Below, in pieces: positions 33,701 through 44,564 of a DNA stretch of 64,000 nucleotides; the first letter of the stretch is position 1; the number at the start of each line of letters is the position of its first letter. A program made the translations under genes and the position numbers. The DNA lies in assembly GCA_001414485.1 (NCBI GenBank), contig LLEY01000045.1:248001-312000 (forward strand). The letters are read 5' to 3'. Origin of the DNA: Calycina herbarum. Lineage: Eukaryota > Ascomycota > Leotiomycetes > Helotiales > Pezizellaceae. The notes under the pieces are model-generated. The model was given only the letters and a program-made list of their open reading frames with translations. It did not search any database and was not told where the DNA came from.

Positions 33701-34809
33701 CTCTTGAGTTGGGAGATATTGAAGAATTTTTTGTTTCCTATCATCGTAAATTTTGTTCGTAATGAGAAATGATCTACAGCGCATAAGACCCTTAAGGTTG
33801 GGTTTCTGTCATTACTTTCGAGGAATTAGCTATCAAATTACAAACATGAATAGTTCTTTTCAAGGAGTGGACTAAGGAAAAACCCCCCCTTCCTTGTGTA
33901 TTGTAAGAAAGATGGTCTTAGCTCTGAGTACACCCCTTTACTTTAATTATACGTACTAGTCTAGGATAATTCCTTATATTGTCTGAGAAGGGTTATGAGA
34001 ATGAAGAACTCCCCCTTTTTGTTTTGTTCCTTCTAAACGATCTCGCATAGCGTTCAAAGTTGTTACAAAAATCCCAAGGCAATGGAGAGATGGGGTATAC
34101 TTAGAGCAAAGCTCGGGACTCTTTCAAGGTGCCCGAAAAACTCCCCCTCCTTGGTCCGCAAAAGTATCATACTGTAGCTCATCCGTTGAGTATGATACTT
34201 GCATAGAGACTGTGCCCTAGCAGAAGCCCATAAGTAAGTACAGACGGTATAAAACATTACATGAAGACCGATGAAGACTTGCTTTACTTGTAGAACTCCT
34301 GGTGAAGTTCCTCCGGTAGTTCTCATTCAGATGTGCATAGAACGATGGCGTGCGCTGTAACAAATCTTGGGGTATAATTAAAACCACAAAACCTTTGACC
34401 CCGCGGGTTTTCTACACCTGAATACTTCCGACATAACTCACTTCCGACCGAAAATGCAAACAAGAGTCGTCATCACGAAGAAAAAGAAAGAAAGAAAATC
34501 ACACTAGCATTTTTGACTTCTATAATCAATTGTGGAAAGCGAGTTGGAACTTGGTGGAAGTAGCTAGCTTTTTATACACATGAGTGGCCCCGTCCAAAAA
34601 GAAAACGTCTCACACCCATTTGAATTGCCCATGTGGAAATTCAACTGCTCCCATCTCCCTTTGGCACCCCTCATTTTGTCATACCAACCTAATGAATCCA
34701 TCGCGAGTTTTGCGGACGCTGACGAAGCTCGAGACCCATATTTAACATCTCTTATTTGCACCACACAAATCCATTCGAAATGCCTCCTAGTAGCCTGCTC
34801 TCCAGGCTA
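33701..34809. other. intergenic
   Basis: No coding signal. Short runs of C and A only. The right end is the 3' flank of the BTB gene. Confidence 0.5.
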
Positions 34810-35633
34810 TCATGTTTTCTTGGAATTTGGAATTGTACATGTGTATGACTCGGCTTGATCCGGGTGAATGTGATACTTGCATGGCGATGCCGATAATGGA
34901 AAATTTGGCAATGTTTGATCGTTTTCTTTGAGGCGCTTGTAGGTTACCGAGAGGAAGTCGGACAGAAACTCAGCATGATCCGAGCAATTTCGAATCAGAA
35001 CATCTATGCTGTCCTTGGCGAGAGTAAAGCAAATATCACTATGGAATTGCCTTAACTTAGAACCCGCCTGTGAATGTTGGTAAACTAATTTCACAGCCTT
35101 TCCGGTGCTCAGCAGACATATTTGGAGTTCTTGGGACTCATCTGCGAGCCTCAGAATTTCATCCATGACAGCGTTATGAAATTCATAGCACAAGAACAGA
35201 TCGGCCAGACCAATGCAGGGAACAAGTTGTTGTGCTCGGCGCTCGATATTGGAGTGCGCTTTATCCTTGCCATAATTGGGGTCGTTACGAGGCATCAGTT
35301 CTTGGAGTTCCTCTGCATTGTCGAGCCCTTTAGTCAAAATCCAAGTAACGAATAGTGCAAACGGTGCGGGATCTTCTTCGGGAAGTGTGACGGTATTTGT
35401 CTGCCCGCTAACCCATTCCTTCTTACAGGCGGCAGCAAAGAAATCTGAGAGCGAGCAGATAATGGCTTTGTTGACGTAGGAAGTACGCTGGTCATTTGTT
35501 CCGACGACAATTTTCAGAGGGGGTTCCGATAAACCTTCTCTAATGAAGTGTAAGCAACTGAACATACTCAAGTCTAGAGGGGAACCTCGAACCTGGATAT
35601 CTTGAGTTTCTTCTTTGGTTTTGTTGGAGACAT
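34810..35633 (-). CDS. BTB/POZ domain protein
   Basis: 256 residues in two exons, 35633-35593 and 35539-34810, joined by a 53-bp intron (donor GTTCGA, acceptor CATTAG). The short first exon gives MSPTKPKKKLKIS, a basic nuclear-signal-like start. The BTB fold follows (LSEPPLKIVVG, AIICSLSDFFAAACKKEW, ALFVTWILTKGLD). After that come a helical region (VPCIGLADLFLCYEFHNAVM) and the usual fungal BTB C-terminus. Such proteins are thought to be substrate adaptors or oligomerisation factors; the role of this one is unknown. A longer open frame upstream of 35633 is not used because the spliced start matches the paralogue at 43.4-44.6 kb. A broken inverted copy lies at 31.4-32.4 kb. Confidence 0.85.
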
Positions 35634-36388
35634 GGTTGTAGCGGTTCCAATGTCTGAGGTCTTCTGCCAAAGAGAACCCAGTTGACAGAGGGATCGCAAG
35701 TGGAAGAGAGGAGTGTGATCTCGGGCGTGTGGTTTGCGAGAACGAGGGTTGATTCCAAATGAGTGGGTTGATGTGCGCGTCGAGGGCCGAGTGAATTGAA
35801 ATATCCGTTGCGAGCTTCAACAACCCAGATGTTGACCAACGTGTGGTATCGGCTACCTGGATACCAGTTAGCCTAGCAGCAAAACAAAACGCGTCAGTAT
35901 TCACGTACCGTGTAGGTGGTCACGAGGAAGAAGAAGCCTTGAGCGATTCGAGAGAAGGCACTTCAATGAGTTTTCGAGATGCTTGAACTCCAGAGGCAAA
36001 CGCCCCGGCGAATTGAGGTGTTGAGGTCGTCGATCTTGAAGTTGAAGTTGAGAAGTTGAAGTTGAGAAGTTGAAGTGGTTCCGCGGAGTCCACGCTGTCA
36101 CGAGAAAGCTCCCGCACGACGGGAAGGTACCACTATCATTTCTGAGCACACCCGCTATTTCTCATACAACTTCACCTCTAAAAAAAAAAACCTTCGATTC
36201 CTCCTCTTTGATGCTCTCCGACAAGCCGAAGCATCTATCCTCCCAACTTGACCGCCTCGGCGAAGCGCAACTCCACCCTTTCCCTTCCTCGCTCTTCACC
36301 CAGACCATCTGTTTTGTAAATCCTTGGAAATGCTCGTTGAACGCACGTGTCGAGTCGGCACAGGGGAGAGGCTTTTGATACCATCGCG
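35634..36388. other. BTB gene 5' flank with GAAGTTGA microsatellite
   Basis: At about 36035-36075 an 8-12 bp GAAGTTGA repeat lies in the upstream region, and part of this flank is shared with the inverted duplicate at 31.45 kb. No gene. Confidence 0.5.
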
Positions 36389-37172
36389 TTAGATTTTACG
36401 GATGGCCTGGACAACATCGTCGCTGGTGGGCAGGAGAGGGACCATGATAGAGCCGTTGTAGACGGGCCATGAAGGGCCTATGAAGATCAAGAAGTTGGGC
36501 ATATCAAGAACGGGAATCTCCAAGCACGCCTCTGAATGGTTCGACCATTTCTGCGCAAGATCAATACCGTCGCGGGCGATAACGAGTAAGCTTGGGCGGT
36601 AAGGGGTGTCAAATCAACGATACTCTCCTTCGTCAGGCGTGAGGCGGCTGCGAAGTGCCCCGAGACATTGGCCTCTTGGACGGCCTTCATACGATCTTCC
36701 CCAGGTGTGATACCCCGACAACCAATTCCGAGGAAACCATAAAAAAGCTGGTCGACTTTCAGAATCTCACGCATATGTTGTCGATTCAATTTGTGGTCGA
36801 TCTCTGCATTTCCACACCAGTGGTCTGTAGGTCGAAGCAAATGCTGAGGTCTTCTTCCGCATGAGACACCAACGATTCTGCATCCTGCCGAAATTTAGCA
36901 CGATCCTCTTCGCAAGAGGGTTCATGGTTTCCCAATTCTTCAAGAGTGCCATCGAGGCGAAAATCCAGGTTTCTTGACATATGAAAAGTTTGAAGTTCTT
37001 GATCCACGGCTTTAGGGAAGCTACAGTTTGGGGACTGCTTGCTGCAGCCCCAAATACTACCACTCGGTCGCTTTTTCTCGCTTCCTTTTTCATTTTCCAT
37101 GCCACGCAGAACTGTGGATGAGTAGTTCTCGAAACCCATCAACACCTCCAATTTCCGGGATTTTTGCGGCAT
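36389..37172 (-). pseudogene. decayed flavin monooxygenase (Baeyer-Villiger/FMO type), C-terminal part
   Basis: Motifs are spread over several frames. In order: GFENYSSTVLRGM, VVVFGAAASSPQTVASLKPW (degenerate NADPH-binding GxGxS), FICQETWIF, EEDRAKFRQDAESL, GCRGITPGEDRMKAVQEANV (family GCRR.TPG..Y..AL...NV), and the C-terminal MPNFLIFIGPSWPVYNGSI then VVQAIRKI followed by TAA at 36391-36389. At least three frame changes are needed, and the N-terminal FAD-binding half is absent upstream of 37172. Family identity is good; it cannot make a working enzyme. Confidence 0.78.
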
Positions 37173-37939
37173 TCAATGCTCAAGTTTCGTAGAGCAACAC
37201 ATCACAAAGTTCCTCCAACTTCTGCCCTGTGCCATAAAACAATTTTCAAGTAATTTCAATCCTTCATTTCCTCACACCATCCAGCCACTCTGCCTTTCTA
37301 ACGAGTAAGTTGAATTGCATACATTTTCGTAAGTCAAGAACTGCATGATCTCTGTAACCTTTGGTACTATAGGGTTTTGACATATAATTATCCTCAAAGA
37401 AAATCAATTACTTGCAGTAATTTTTCACGTCCGGCTTACGGGAACAGTATTGCGGCCAATCTGATTGAGGTCAACATTTTAGGAGTAGGGAGTACGCACA
37501 AAGTCTTGTTTCTCCCAAAGATTGCGCAGCTATCACCGCCAAAGTTGGCATGTAATCTGGATTGTCATTCTGTCACCAAGTTTCTCAGTTATTACATTCT
37601 TTTTTTCGGTCTCTTGAAACGTGTTCGGGCAGTAACGATAAGTGGATATTCTTTAGTAGATATGGGATTCGTAAACTCGTTTGTTCATTTTGTTTTTATT
37701 TTGAGACCTATTGGGTAGATATTGAAACGTAAATATCATTTAGCAGACGTGTATTTTCTTTCTTCGTTTGATTAATTCTCGAGGATTAGTTATAAATAGA
37801 TGCAATCTACTTTTTCGTTTCATCATCTCTATTCTCTCAGACATCTAAGAATATAACTATCTCGAATTTCTTTGTTCACAGCCATGAAAAGAAGATACTA
37901 CTCTGCCAGAAGATATTTTCCCGTGGTGGTTTTGAATCT
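37173..37939. other. intergenic
   Basis: Nothing coding seen. Confidence 0.5.
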
Positions 37940-38182
37940 TTGAGGAGTTTTTAGTCTATGATAGAGTAAAAACACTATAACAATATATGCACCTCCATCT
38001 AAAAAGGGGAAAAGAGGGGTGCTTGTCACGTGAGTGGCTGTTTTTTGCAGCTTACCCGGACTCCTGGTTTACTCACAGCTTACCAGTGGCTTACTCGACA
38101 AAAAAAAGGGTGGGGATATCAACTTCTCCCAACCTCCTGGAATAGTTTGGCCGATTATCGGAGAGGAAAGCGCAACCCCAGG
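37940..38182 (+). repeat. dispersed repeat, copy A (inverted relative to 52.6 kb)
   Basis: Ordered blocks TTTTTAGTCTATGATAGA, CACGTGAGTGGCTG, GCAGCTTACCCGG, AAGGGTGGGGATATCAAC, TCTCCCAACCTCCTGG and CCGATTATCGGAGAGGA all recur in the same order on the opposite strand at 52569-52840. Internal GAGTAACTC-type words vary in number. Probably a small non-autonomous transposon family. Confidence 0.85.
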
Positions 38183-38938
38183 CTGCTGGTGTAACATCGT
38201 TCAAGACGTGATAGTTCTGGAGATTCTTCCCGTGTAGGAGAAGCAGTCCAAATTGATTCAGTCTACTGAAAGGTCCTTACCTTACCAATAAGTCCTATTT
38301 GTTGGGTGACCTACAATTAGCATTGGCTTTATTTGCAGAATATTATTATAAATAGGATATGAGGTGGTGCTACTAGACGAATAATAAAGATTATTCCCGT
38401 AGAAAATGTGAGATTCGAGCATTACTTTCAAGCGCTTACTTTCTCTTATAGTTTGCGAATCACCTTAGAACATTGAAAAGAATCGCTCGAGGCAGTTTAG
38501 AAGAATGAGAGATTCGGTTTTTTATCTGAGAATATTGTGCACAATATCAGAGAAGGGTGCAGGAGAGCAGTGACCGAAGTTCTTATCATTTACTTGACGA
38601 TCAGCTGTCGCCATTCACAAGTAACCCTACCACTCATTGAATTATCCAAAGGGAGGGAGGAAAGGCTTAATCATCATTTTGCTCCTTGGATTCACGATAC
38701 AAGAAACACATCGCGAAATCGGAGATCAGAACATGGATGGATTAATTCATGACATTATTCCAAAAGTCTCAAGTAAACTGAGAAAAAAAATATGAAATTA
38801 CCCAAACCCAAACCTCTCCATCGTCCAAGCCCCGATACGCCATATGAAACTCCAGCAGACCTTTCTATCATTTATCATCCCTTTCCCGTCCCCGTCTACC
38901 AAGAATAACTAAAATCAAGCCCTCGACAGGAGAAGTAC
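38183..38938. other. intergenic
   Basis: No coding signal; 3' flank of the small secreted protein at the right end. Confidence 0.5.
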
Positions 38939-39420
38939 TTAATTTGCAAGAGCTTTATTGGCACCTGCGGCTTGACAGTATTCATTGATCTATTTCGCGT
39001 TAGCCCAGCTACAGGTATTCGTTCAGAGATGAAAGCTAACCTGGTCACCTCCCATATGCCACCCGGCACTCTCACAGTGTGGGGGTTCTGAGTCAACATA
39101 TGTGCAATCGGGACATTGGTCCCATTGCTTATCTCCGGTGTTGCGGTTTTTGTATGCTTCACAGGCTGCGCGGGTGGCTGCTTCGTTGTAGATTGCCTAG
39201 ATGTGGTGTTATAATTGTGAATTTTTGGTGGGAGAAGAGAGAGAGAGAGGTTGGGATGGATGTAACTTACTGCGTCTCCGGGGTAATCAATGCAGACAGC
39301 TTTAATGTGAAGATCTGCAAATGCTCTGTTGGGCTGTTAGTTTATTTCTTGGAATGGCGAAGGAAGAGAAAATTACCCAGTAGCCAAAGCGACGATGACG
39401 AAGAGAGTTGGGAATTGCAT
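38939..39420 (-). CDS. small cysteine-rich secreted protein, four exons
   Basis: Spliced protein of 101 residues that no single open frame reveals. Exons: 39420-39377, 39325-39271, 39196-39041, 38989-38939; every intron has GT-AG ends (GTAATT, GTAAGT, GTTAGC donors) and the frame holds to the TAA. A signal peptide of about 18 residues (MQFPTLFVIVALATGAFA) is followed by six cysteines (AVCID, AACEAY, QCPDC, HCESAG, EYCQAA), enough for three disulphides. The mature protein is about 83 residues and mildly acidic, with two Trp (QWDQ, GWHMGGDQ). Size, cysteine content and multi-exon layout fit fungal small secreted effector-type proteins. No named family recognised; function unknown. Confidence 0.83.
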
Positions 39421-40683
39421 TTTAAAGAATGTGTTGAAATAACGATTTAAGTTTTAAGAAAGTGTTTTGTTGAGCCAGTATATATAACGAGTGCAAGCGA
39501 AAAGCGAGTGTGGTGGCTATCAAAGAATGAATGAGTGTGATTATGATTTGAATGATGTTGCTTAAACTTGGGGAAGCATCGAGATATATATCTTAACTCG
39601 CGATACATCACCACATCACATCCGAGAACATCACAGAAAGATTCCTCCAAATTACTAGCCATGCACGATCTCACGAGTCGCACTCGGAAATACCTACACC
39701 CCCTGAAAAAAACCCGCCAAATACCCAGCCAAGCCCAACACGAGCATCAGTTCACGACCAAGAAGAACCGAGAGAGCATCATCAAATCTCCCGTATAACA
39801 TATAAAACTCAATTCAACACCCATAACCACTCCATAAATAAACCCTCGATAATAAAATCGGGGCCTTGAGTATATTCCCGTCTCCATTTTCGAGGCTGAG
39901 TCTCCCTCGCCAAGGTATGCAGCCCTAATCCTCCTCGCCTAAATAGGGGCGCGTTCCACAATGGAAGGGTCTGAAACATCGTGGCCCATAATATTGACTT
40001 TGCACGATGAGATGAGGTTCAGGCGAGCTCGGTTATCCGGACGGTGTGTGTGCGCGATCGTGGGAGACCTGGGGATTGATTGTTCGGTTTAATCCGAGAG
40101 TTTTCCTAATGGGGAGTTGGGTAATGCGGTGTAGTTGAATGTGGGGGAAATATTGTTTCAGATACATGGGAAATTTCTGGATTGGGACTCTGGATTTTTC
40201 CTTTTGATCATTTTTTTGCTTGGTTCTGTAAGCTTCTGGCTGGGTAAGAGGGTGCTGCCCGGGTTTTTGTTGAGTTGGATCCTGGTCTGTACTATATGAT
40301 CTGATTATCAAACTAAAGATCTTCAAGTGACGACTCCAGATACGAGATGGACAATTTCATTTTTTTGGGAATGCCTCTTGGCTTCGGGGAAACGAACTCA
40401 TGATGGACTCCAGATAATAGGAAAGTGGTTGATGCAACTGACATTGTTCAATCTGACGACAAGTTAATAATAGATATCTTCATGAAGATATAAGTCGATC
40501 TCATTACCACCAAGAATATTTCTACTCATCACCACAATAAACACTTTCGTTTACCACACTCACTTCCTCAGTCACTCTTTCTTGTGCTTAATACCTTTAC
40601 GGTACCCACTTTCGCTACATCCCACTCACTCACTCAATTACTACATCCTCTCTATCAAAAACATCTTAATCACCGCTTCAATC
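39421..40683. other. intergenic region upstream of two secreted-protein genes
   Basis: Divergent upstream regions of the genes at 38.9 and 40.7 kb. A C/T-rich leader of about 100 bp precedes the right-hand gene. No gene seen between. Confidence 0.5.
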
Positions 40684-41400
40684 ATGCTTTTCACACAACT
40701 CATGAGCGTTGCTCTCGCAAGCACTCTCATCTCAGCCAGCGCAGTCATTCCTCGCGCCCTCACTGTCGACGAATTCCTCGTCGTAGTAAACGGCGAAGTC
40801 CAAGTAGTGAACAAAGCAGCCTACCTCGCCGACAACGCAGCTTTACTACCACCAGCAAACCTTACCAGCTCCGTCTCCGCCCGGGACAACACCACACCCC
40901 TCACCAAGCGAGGCTGCAAATCCCGTGACATCGTGTACAACAACCCAGTCCAAAACTTTCTCAATTGGGACGTCGCCATGTCCTCGGTCATCAGAGCCGG
41001 AACAGAAGACGCAAGTGTAGCAGTAACAGCGGGCTACCAAATCTCCAACTCCCTCACCGTCTCAGCCGGCTTATCCTCCTCCTTTTTTGAAGGAATGTTG
41101 GGTGTCAGTTTTGGAATCCAAGCTTCTCAATCTTGGACTTCCAGTTATGCTGCTGCATACACATTCCCTGTTCCAGCTGGGTACTATGGTGCTGTTGTCA
41201 GTAACCCATATACCGCGCGACACACCGGATATGTCATGAGTGGTTGTGTTGGAGATGTGGGTACGAAAACTACTTATGTTAGTGATTCTTACTCTTCCAA
41301 GGCATATGGAGGTTTGAGCTGGGTTGATGGCACTATTGGTATCTGTATTGGAAAGGAGTATCCTATCAAGAACTGCATTGGTGATGGGTATATCTCATGA
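40684..41400 (+). CDS. secreted protein with pro-region and Kex2-type site
   Basis: Intronless, 238 residues. Signal peptide 1-20 (MLFTQLMSVALASTLISASA), then a pro-region ending in the dibasic site LTKR (75-76), so a mature protein from Gly77 is likely. The mature part has four cysteines (GCKS, SGCVGD, GICIG, NCIGD) and long Ser/Thr/Gly-rich segments of alternating polar and apolar residues (SLTVSAGLSSSFFEG, GVSFGIQASQSW), which suggests beta-strands. I do not recognise the family; the strand pattern recalls secreted beta-rich proteins, but no specific activity should be read from it. The start at 40684 is preferred because it begins the signal peptide; the frame runs 34 codons further upstream. 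Confidence 0.78.
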   Translation: MLFTQLMSVALASTLISASAVIPRALTVDEFLVVVNGEVQVVNKAAYLADNAALLPPANLTSSVSARDNTTPLTKRGCKSRDIVYNNPVQNFLNWDVAMSSVIRAGTEDASVAVTAGYQISNSLTVSAGLSSSFFEGMLGVSFGIQASQSWTSSYAAAYTFPVPAGYYGAVVSNPYTARHTGYVMSGCVGDVGTKTTYVSDSYSSKAYGGLSWVDGTIGICIGKEYPIKNCIGDGYIS

Positions 41401-42129
41401 GTATGAAAAAGATTTTTTGTTAATGATTTAATGTAAATTGGAGATGGATGGGGATATACACACTCGCTTGGCTGGTTTCATGGTTTTGGACTGGATTTGG
41501 GATCTTGTAATGGGGTGTTAAAACTTTGTTTGGGTGGAGTACTTGGATAGATTTTGGTTAGATTTTCAATGTTAATTTCCTTATGAAAAGAACACTCGTC
41601 GTCTTCGTTGTAACGATTAAACACTTCGCCAGCTCGCGAGTTACTAGTTTTACAATAAGAGCCAAGTCGCTCTAGGATACTAATCAGCGAGCTTAAGACC
41701 ATTCTATATATATACAACATAAACGTGTTTTAAGCACGCTGTTACACTTCACATTGGAAAAGGGAAATAGAGCCAAATCTGATTATCCGAACTACATCCG
41801 AGTGATCCAATTCTCCGAAAGCACCTGAGCACTGCATTCAAGTGAACTATCACCAGACTCATACACAGCAATGCTATCTCATTTCTCGCTGAATCTTATC
41901 CATCTTAATTTATTACCTAAAACACGTCGTGGACAGTGAAATTATCTGAACCAAGAGTTGAATCATAAGTGCACTAAAGTACCCTAATTGTTCAACCAAG
42001 ACTCGGAAAATCAATTCGGTTATCCTATAAGACTTGAACTTCATTACCGAGAGAAGTAGAGATTACAAGTGTCTTAGACGGTTACTAACCCCTGGTATAG
42101 TATAAGTATAAATTCAACTGCCCTGGTGG
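41401..42129. other. intergenic
   Basis: 3' flank of the secreted protein; TATATATATACAAC at about 41705 is a simple repeat. No gene. Confidence 0.5.
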
Positions 42130-42830
42130 AGTAAAATAAGCTATCTCCGAATTAGTAATTCGGGAGAAGTAATATATATCTCCGAGCTACTAGCTCATTC
42201 CGAGATAACATGTCTAAGATAATATATCGAAGAGAATCCCGAGAAAATACTCCGGGAAAATATCTCCGAGTAGTAAACTATTTCCGAGCTTCTAAACTAA
42301 CTCCGAGGAAACATGTCCGACATATTATCTCCGAGCTAAACTAGTTCTAAGGTAAGCAGTTTCTAGCTATCTCCGATATAATTATTTCCGAGCTAACTTA
42401 CTCTAAGAGAGGATATTCTTAATTATTTCTAAGATATTAATATTTCTAAAAGATATTCCCGAAAAGTATATCCGAGAAAAACACTTCGGAGATATAATAA
42501 GTCCGAGACACTTTGGCTCACTTTAGCTTACTAATACCACGAGTTCTAAAATAATATTTCCAAGTACCTAGTTTCCAAGCTACTCTAATTATTTTTATTT
42601 ATAGTAATTCCTCCGAGTAAATATATCCGAGAGAAAGTATCTCCGAGCGACTTCCAAGCTAGCTACTCCCCTTCCCCAAGTTAAATAATTCCGAGCTACA
42701 AACTTATTCCAAGAGCTAATATTTATTGCCGAGAAAACATCTCTGAAAGATTTCCGTGAGGTAATATGTCCGAGCCGCGAACTATTTACGAGTGTACACT
42801 ACTTCCGAGGTACGTACCGTACTCCCCCTC
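42130..42830. repeat. CTCCGAG short-motif array, copy 2
   Basis: About 700 bp of degenerate units built on TATCTCCGAG / ATTTCCGAG / ATGTCCGAG with 12-25 bp spacing. Same motif as the array at 12.66-12.98 kb, longer and more eroded. No coding frame. Confidence 0.8.
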
Positions 42831-43425
42831 GATAATCCCCGTATTTCAGCCCACAAGATACCCCCGCAAAACCCTAACAAAACCACAACCATTACAATAA
42901 AAACCGTGAACTTTAATCCAGAGACTAGATTAAATAGTCACTAATAAGACCGCTCGGATTTTCAATTGATTTTCAAGAATTCTTTAGAGGGTAACAGAAG
43001 CTGTGAGGTGGTGGCAGGTACGTATCTCGCTGTACTACAATCGACATGTAGAGGTATATACTGCTTGTATGGCCGAGGAGGAACAAGTACAGTTCTAAGT
43101 ACATGATCACCTTATTGATTACAACAAGGCATACTGATGAGTACCTATATATACACGATGAAACCTTTTGAATAAATACTCCTAATTTATGATGAGGCGA
43201 AAGGTTTATGAGCCTGAAAATCAACATGGAACAGCATAGCAGAGATATGTACGTGAGTGATTTGTTTAATTATCTTGTAGAAAGCTTATAAACGGCCTGC
43301 TAAATTGTACTAGCAAATATCATTCCAAGTTTTTTCAGTCTCCGTTGTTCAAGCGTCGTGGATGCAAGTGCCAATCCCCCTCTATCACCCACCCCAACAT
43401 TCCAGCCAGTCAATCCACATTTCCA
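42831..43425. other. intergenic
   Basis: No coding signal; 3' flank of the BTB paralogue. Confidence 0.5.
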
Positions 43426-44564
43426 TCAACCCCTCTCCCGTTTTACAACCTTAGTAACCTTTCCTATAACACAGTGATAATAACCTTCCCCCCTCTCCCA
43501 AGGCAACTTCCTCTGATACTTCTTATCCTGAACCCATCTCATCGTACACATCAGCAGCTCGTCAAGGAACTCCCTCTCCACCTCCGTATTTTTACAAGTG
43601 TTCATGACGAAAGTCTTCGCATGTACCGAGGTGGCATAGTAATCGAGGATCAGAAGTCGGAGAGGGGAGTGGGATGGGGTTTGTTGGTATATTTGGTTCA
43701 CGACTGAGAGAGGTTAGGGAGAAATAGAGAGAAAGAGAGAGAGAAGGGGGTTAAAGATGGATAATGGGGAAGTAAGAAGCGGTACTTTTGGTGGCGAGGA
43801 TTAGGATGGGAGTGTGGCATGAAATTTGGGCGGCGGGAAAGGAGGGGTATGACGGAAACATACGTTGAATGTTGGAACAGGTATTTCTCGTCCCCCCTTC
43901 ATTGACGGAAAGATATTGAAGCCTCATCAACTCTAGTAGCTTGTCGATAACCACATTTTGAAATTCCTCGGCTTGTAGACGAAAGCCCAAGATCCAGCAT
44001 TGAACGAGTTCTCCGAATGTTTTTTTCAGCGCTTCTGCGCCTCCTGTACTCGTAGTTAGCCACGTCTATTCATCCTCCTTCCCTGCTTAAGAGAAAACCC
44101 AGAACGGAGTGGCTAGTCGAGAAAAGTACGGGTATCTGGGTTGGGAAGGAAACAAACCAGGAGCATGCTTGAAAGGATAGCTCTCATTCTCAAAAGGCAC
44201 AAGCTCCGTCAATCCCTCCGCACGGTTGATGTCACCAGTAACAACCCACACAAGGAAAACCACAAAGACCTCTGGCTGTTTGATAACATCCACGAGGACC
44301 AACTGGGTTTTATCCTTCGTCAGGTCCTTTTTCCTAGAACAAAGCTCTTGAATCGACTTTGACTTTGGACATATCGACTCCTTTTTAATATACAGGACTT
44401 GTTTCTTTTCTTCGGTTCCGACAATGATTTTCAAGGGTGGTGAGGGGAGGGTGGAGAAGCTAGCCCTACGAAGGCACTGGTTATTATGGACAGGAGAAAA
44501 ATACCACTGAGAGAAGGGTGACGAACATCGAGAGCTTGGCTTTCTTTCTTGGTGGCTGCGCCAT
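43426..44564 (-). CDS. BTB/POZ domain protein, second intact paralogue
   Basis: 267 residues in four exons: 44564-44527, 44465-44158, 44043-43864, 43703-43426. Intron 1 has donor GTTCGT, the same kind and place as in the paralogue at 34.8 kb, and joins MAQPPRKKAKLSM to ASFSTLPSPPLKIIVG. The BTB-like part is diverged (KKESICPKSKSIQELC replaces AIICSLSDFFAAAC), so pairing ability is uncertain. Then come VFLVWVVTGDINRAEGLTEL, GELVQCWILGFRLQAEEFQN, and a C-terminus IYQQTPSHSPLRLLILDYYA typical of fungal BTB proteins. An in-frame ATG at 44759 would add 65 residues; the shorter start is chosen by matching the paralogue. Probable nuclear adaptor, function unknown. Confidence 0.77.

Noticed and set aside
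44465..44527. Frameshift at the start of the second BTB gene
   Set aside because: An intron with the same GTTCG donor as its paralogue joins the frames; an initial guess of a 28-31 bp intron was too short to be real.
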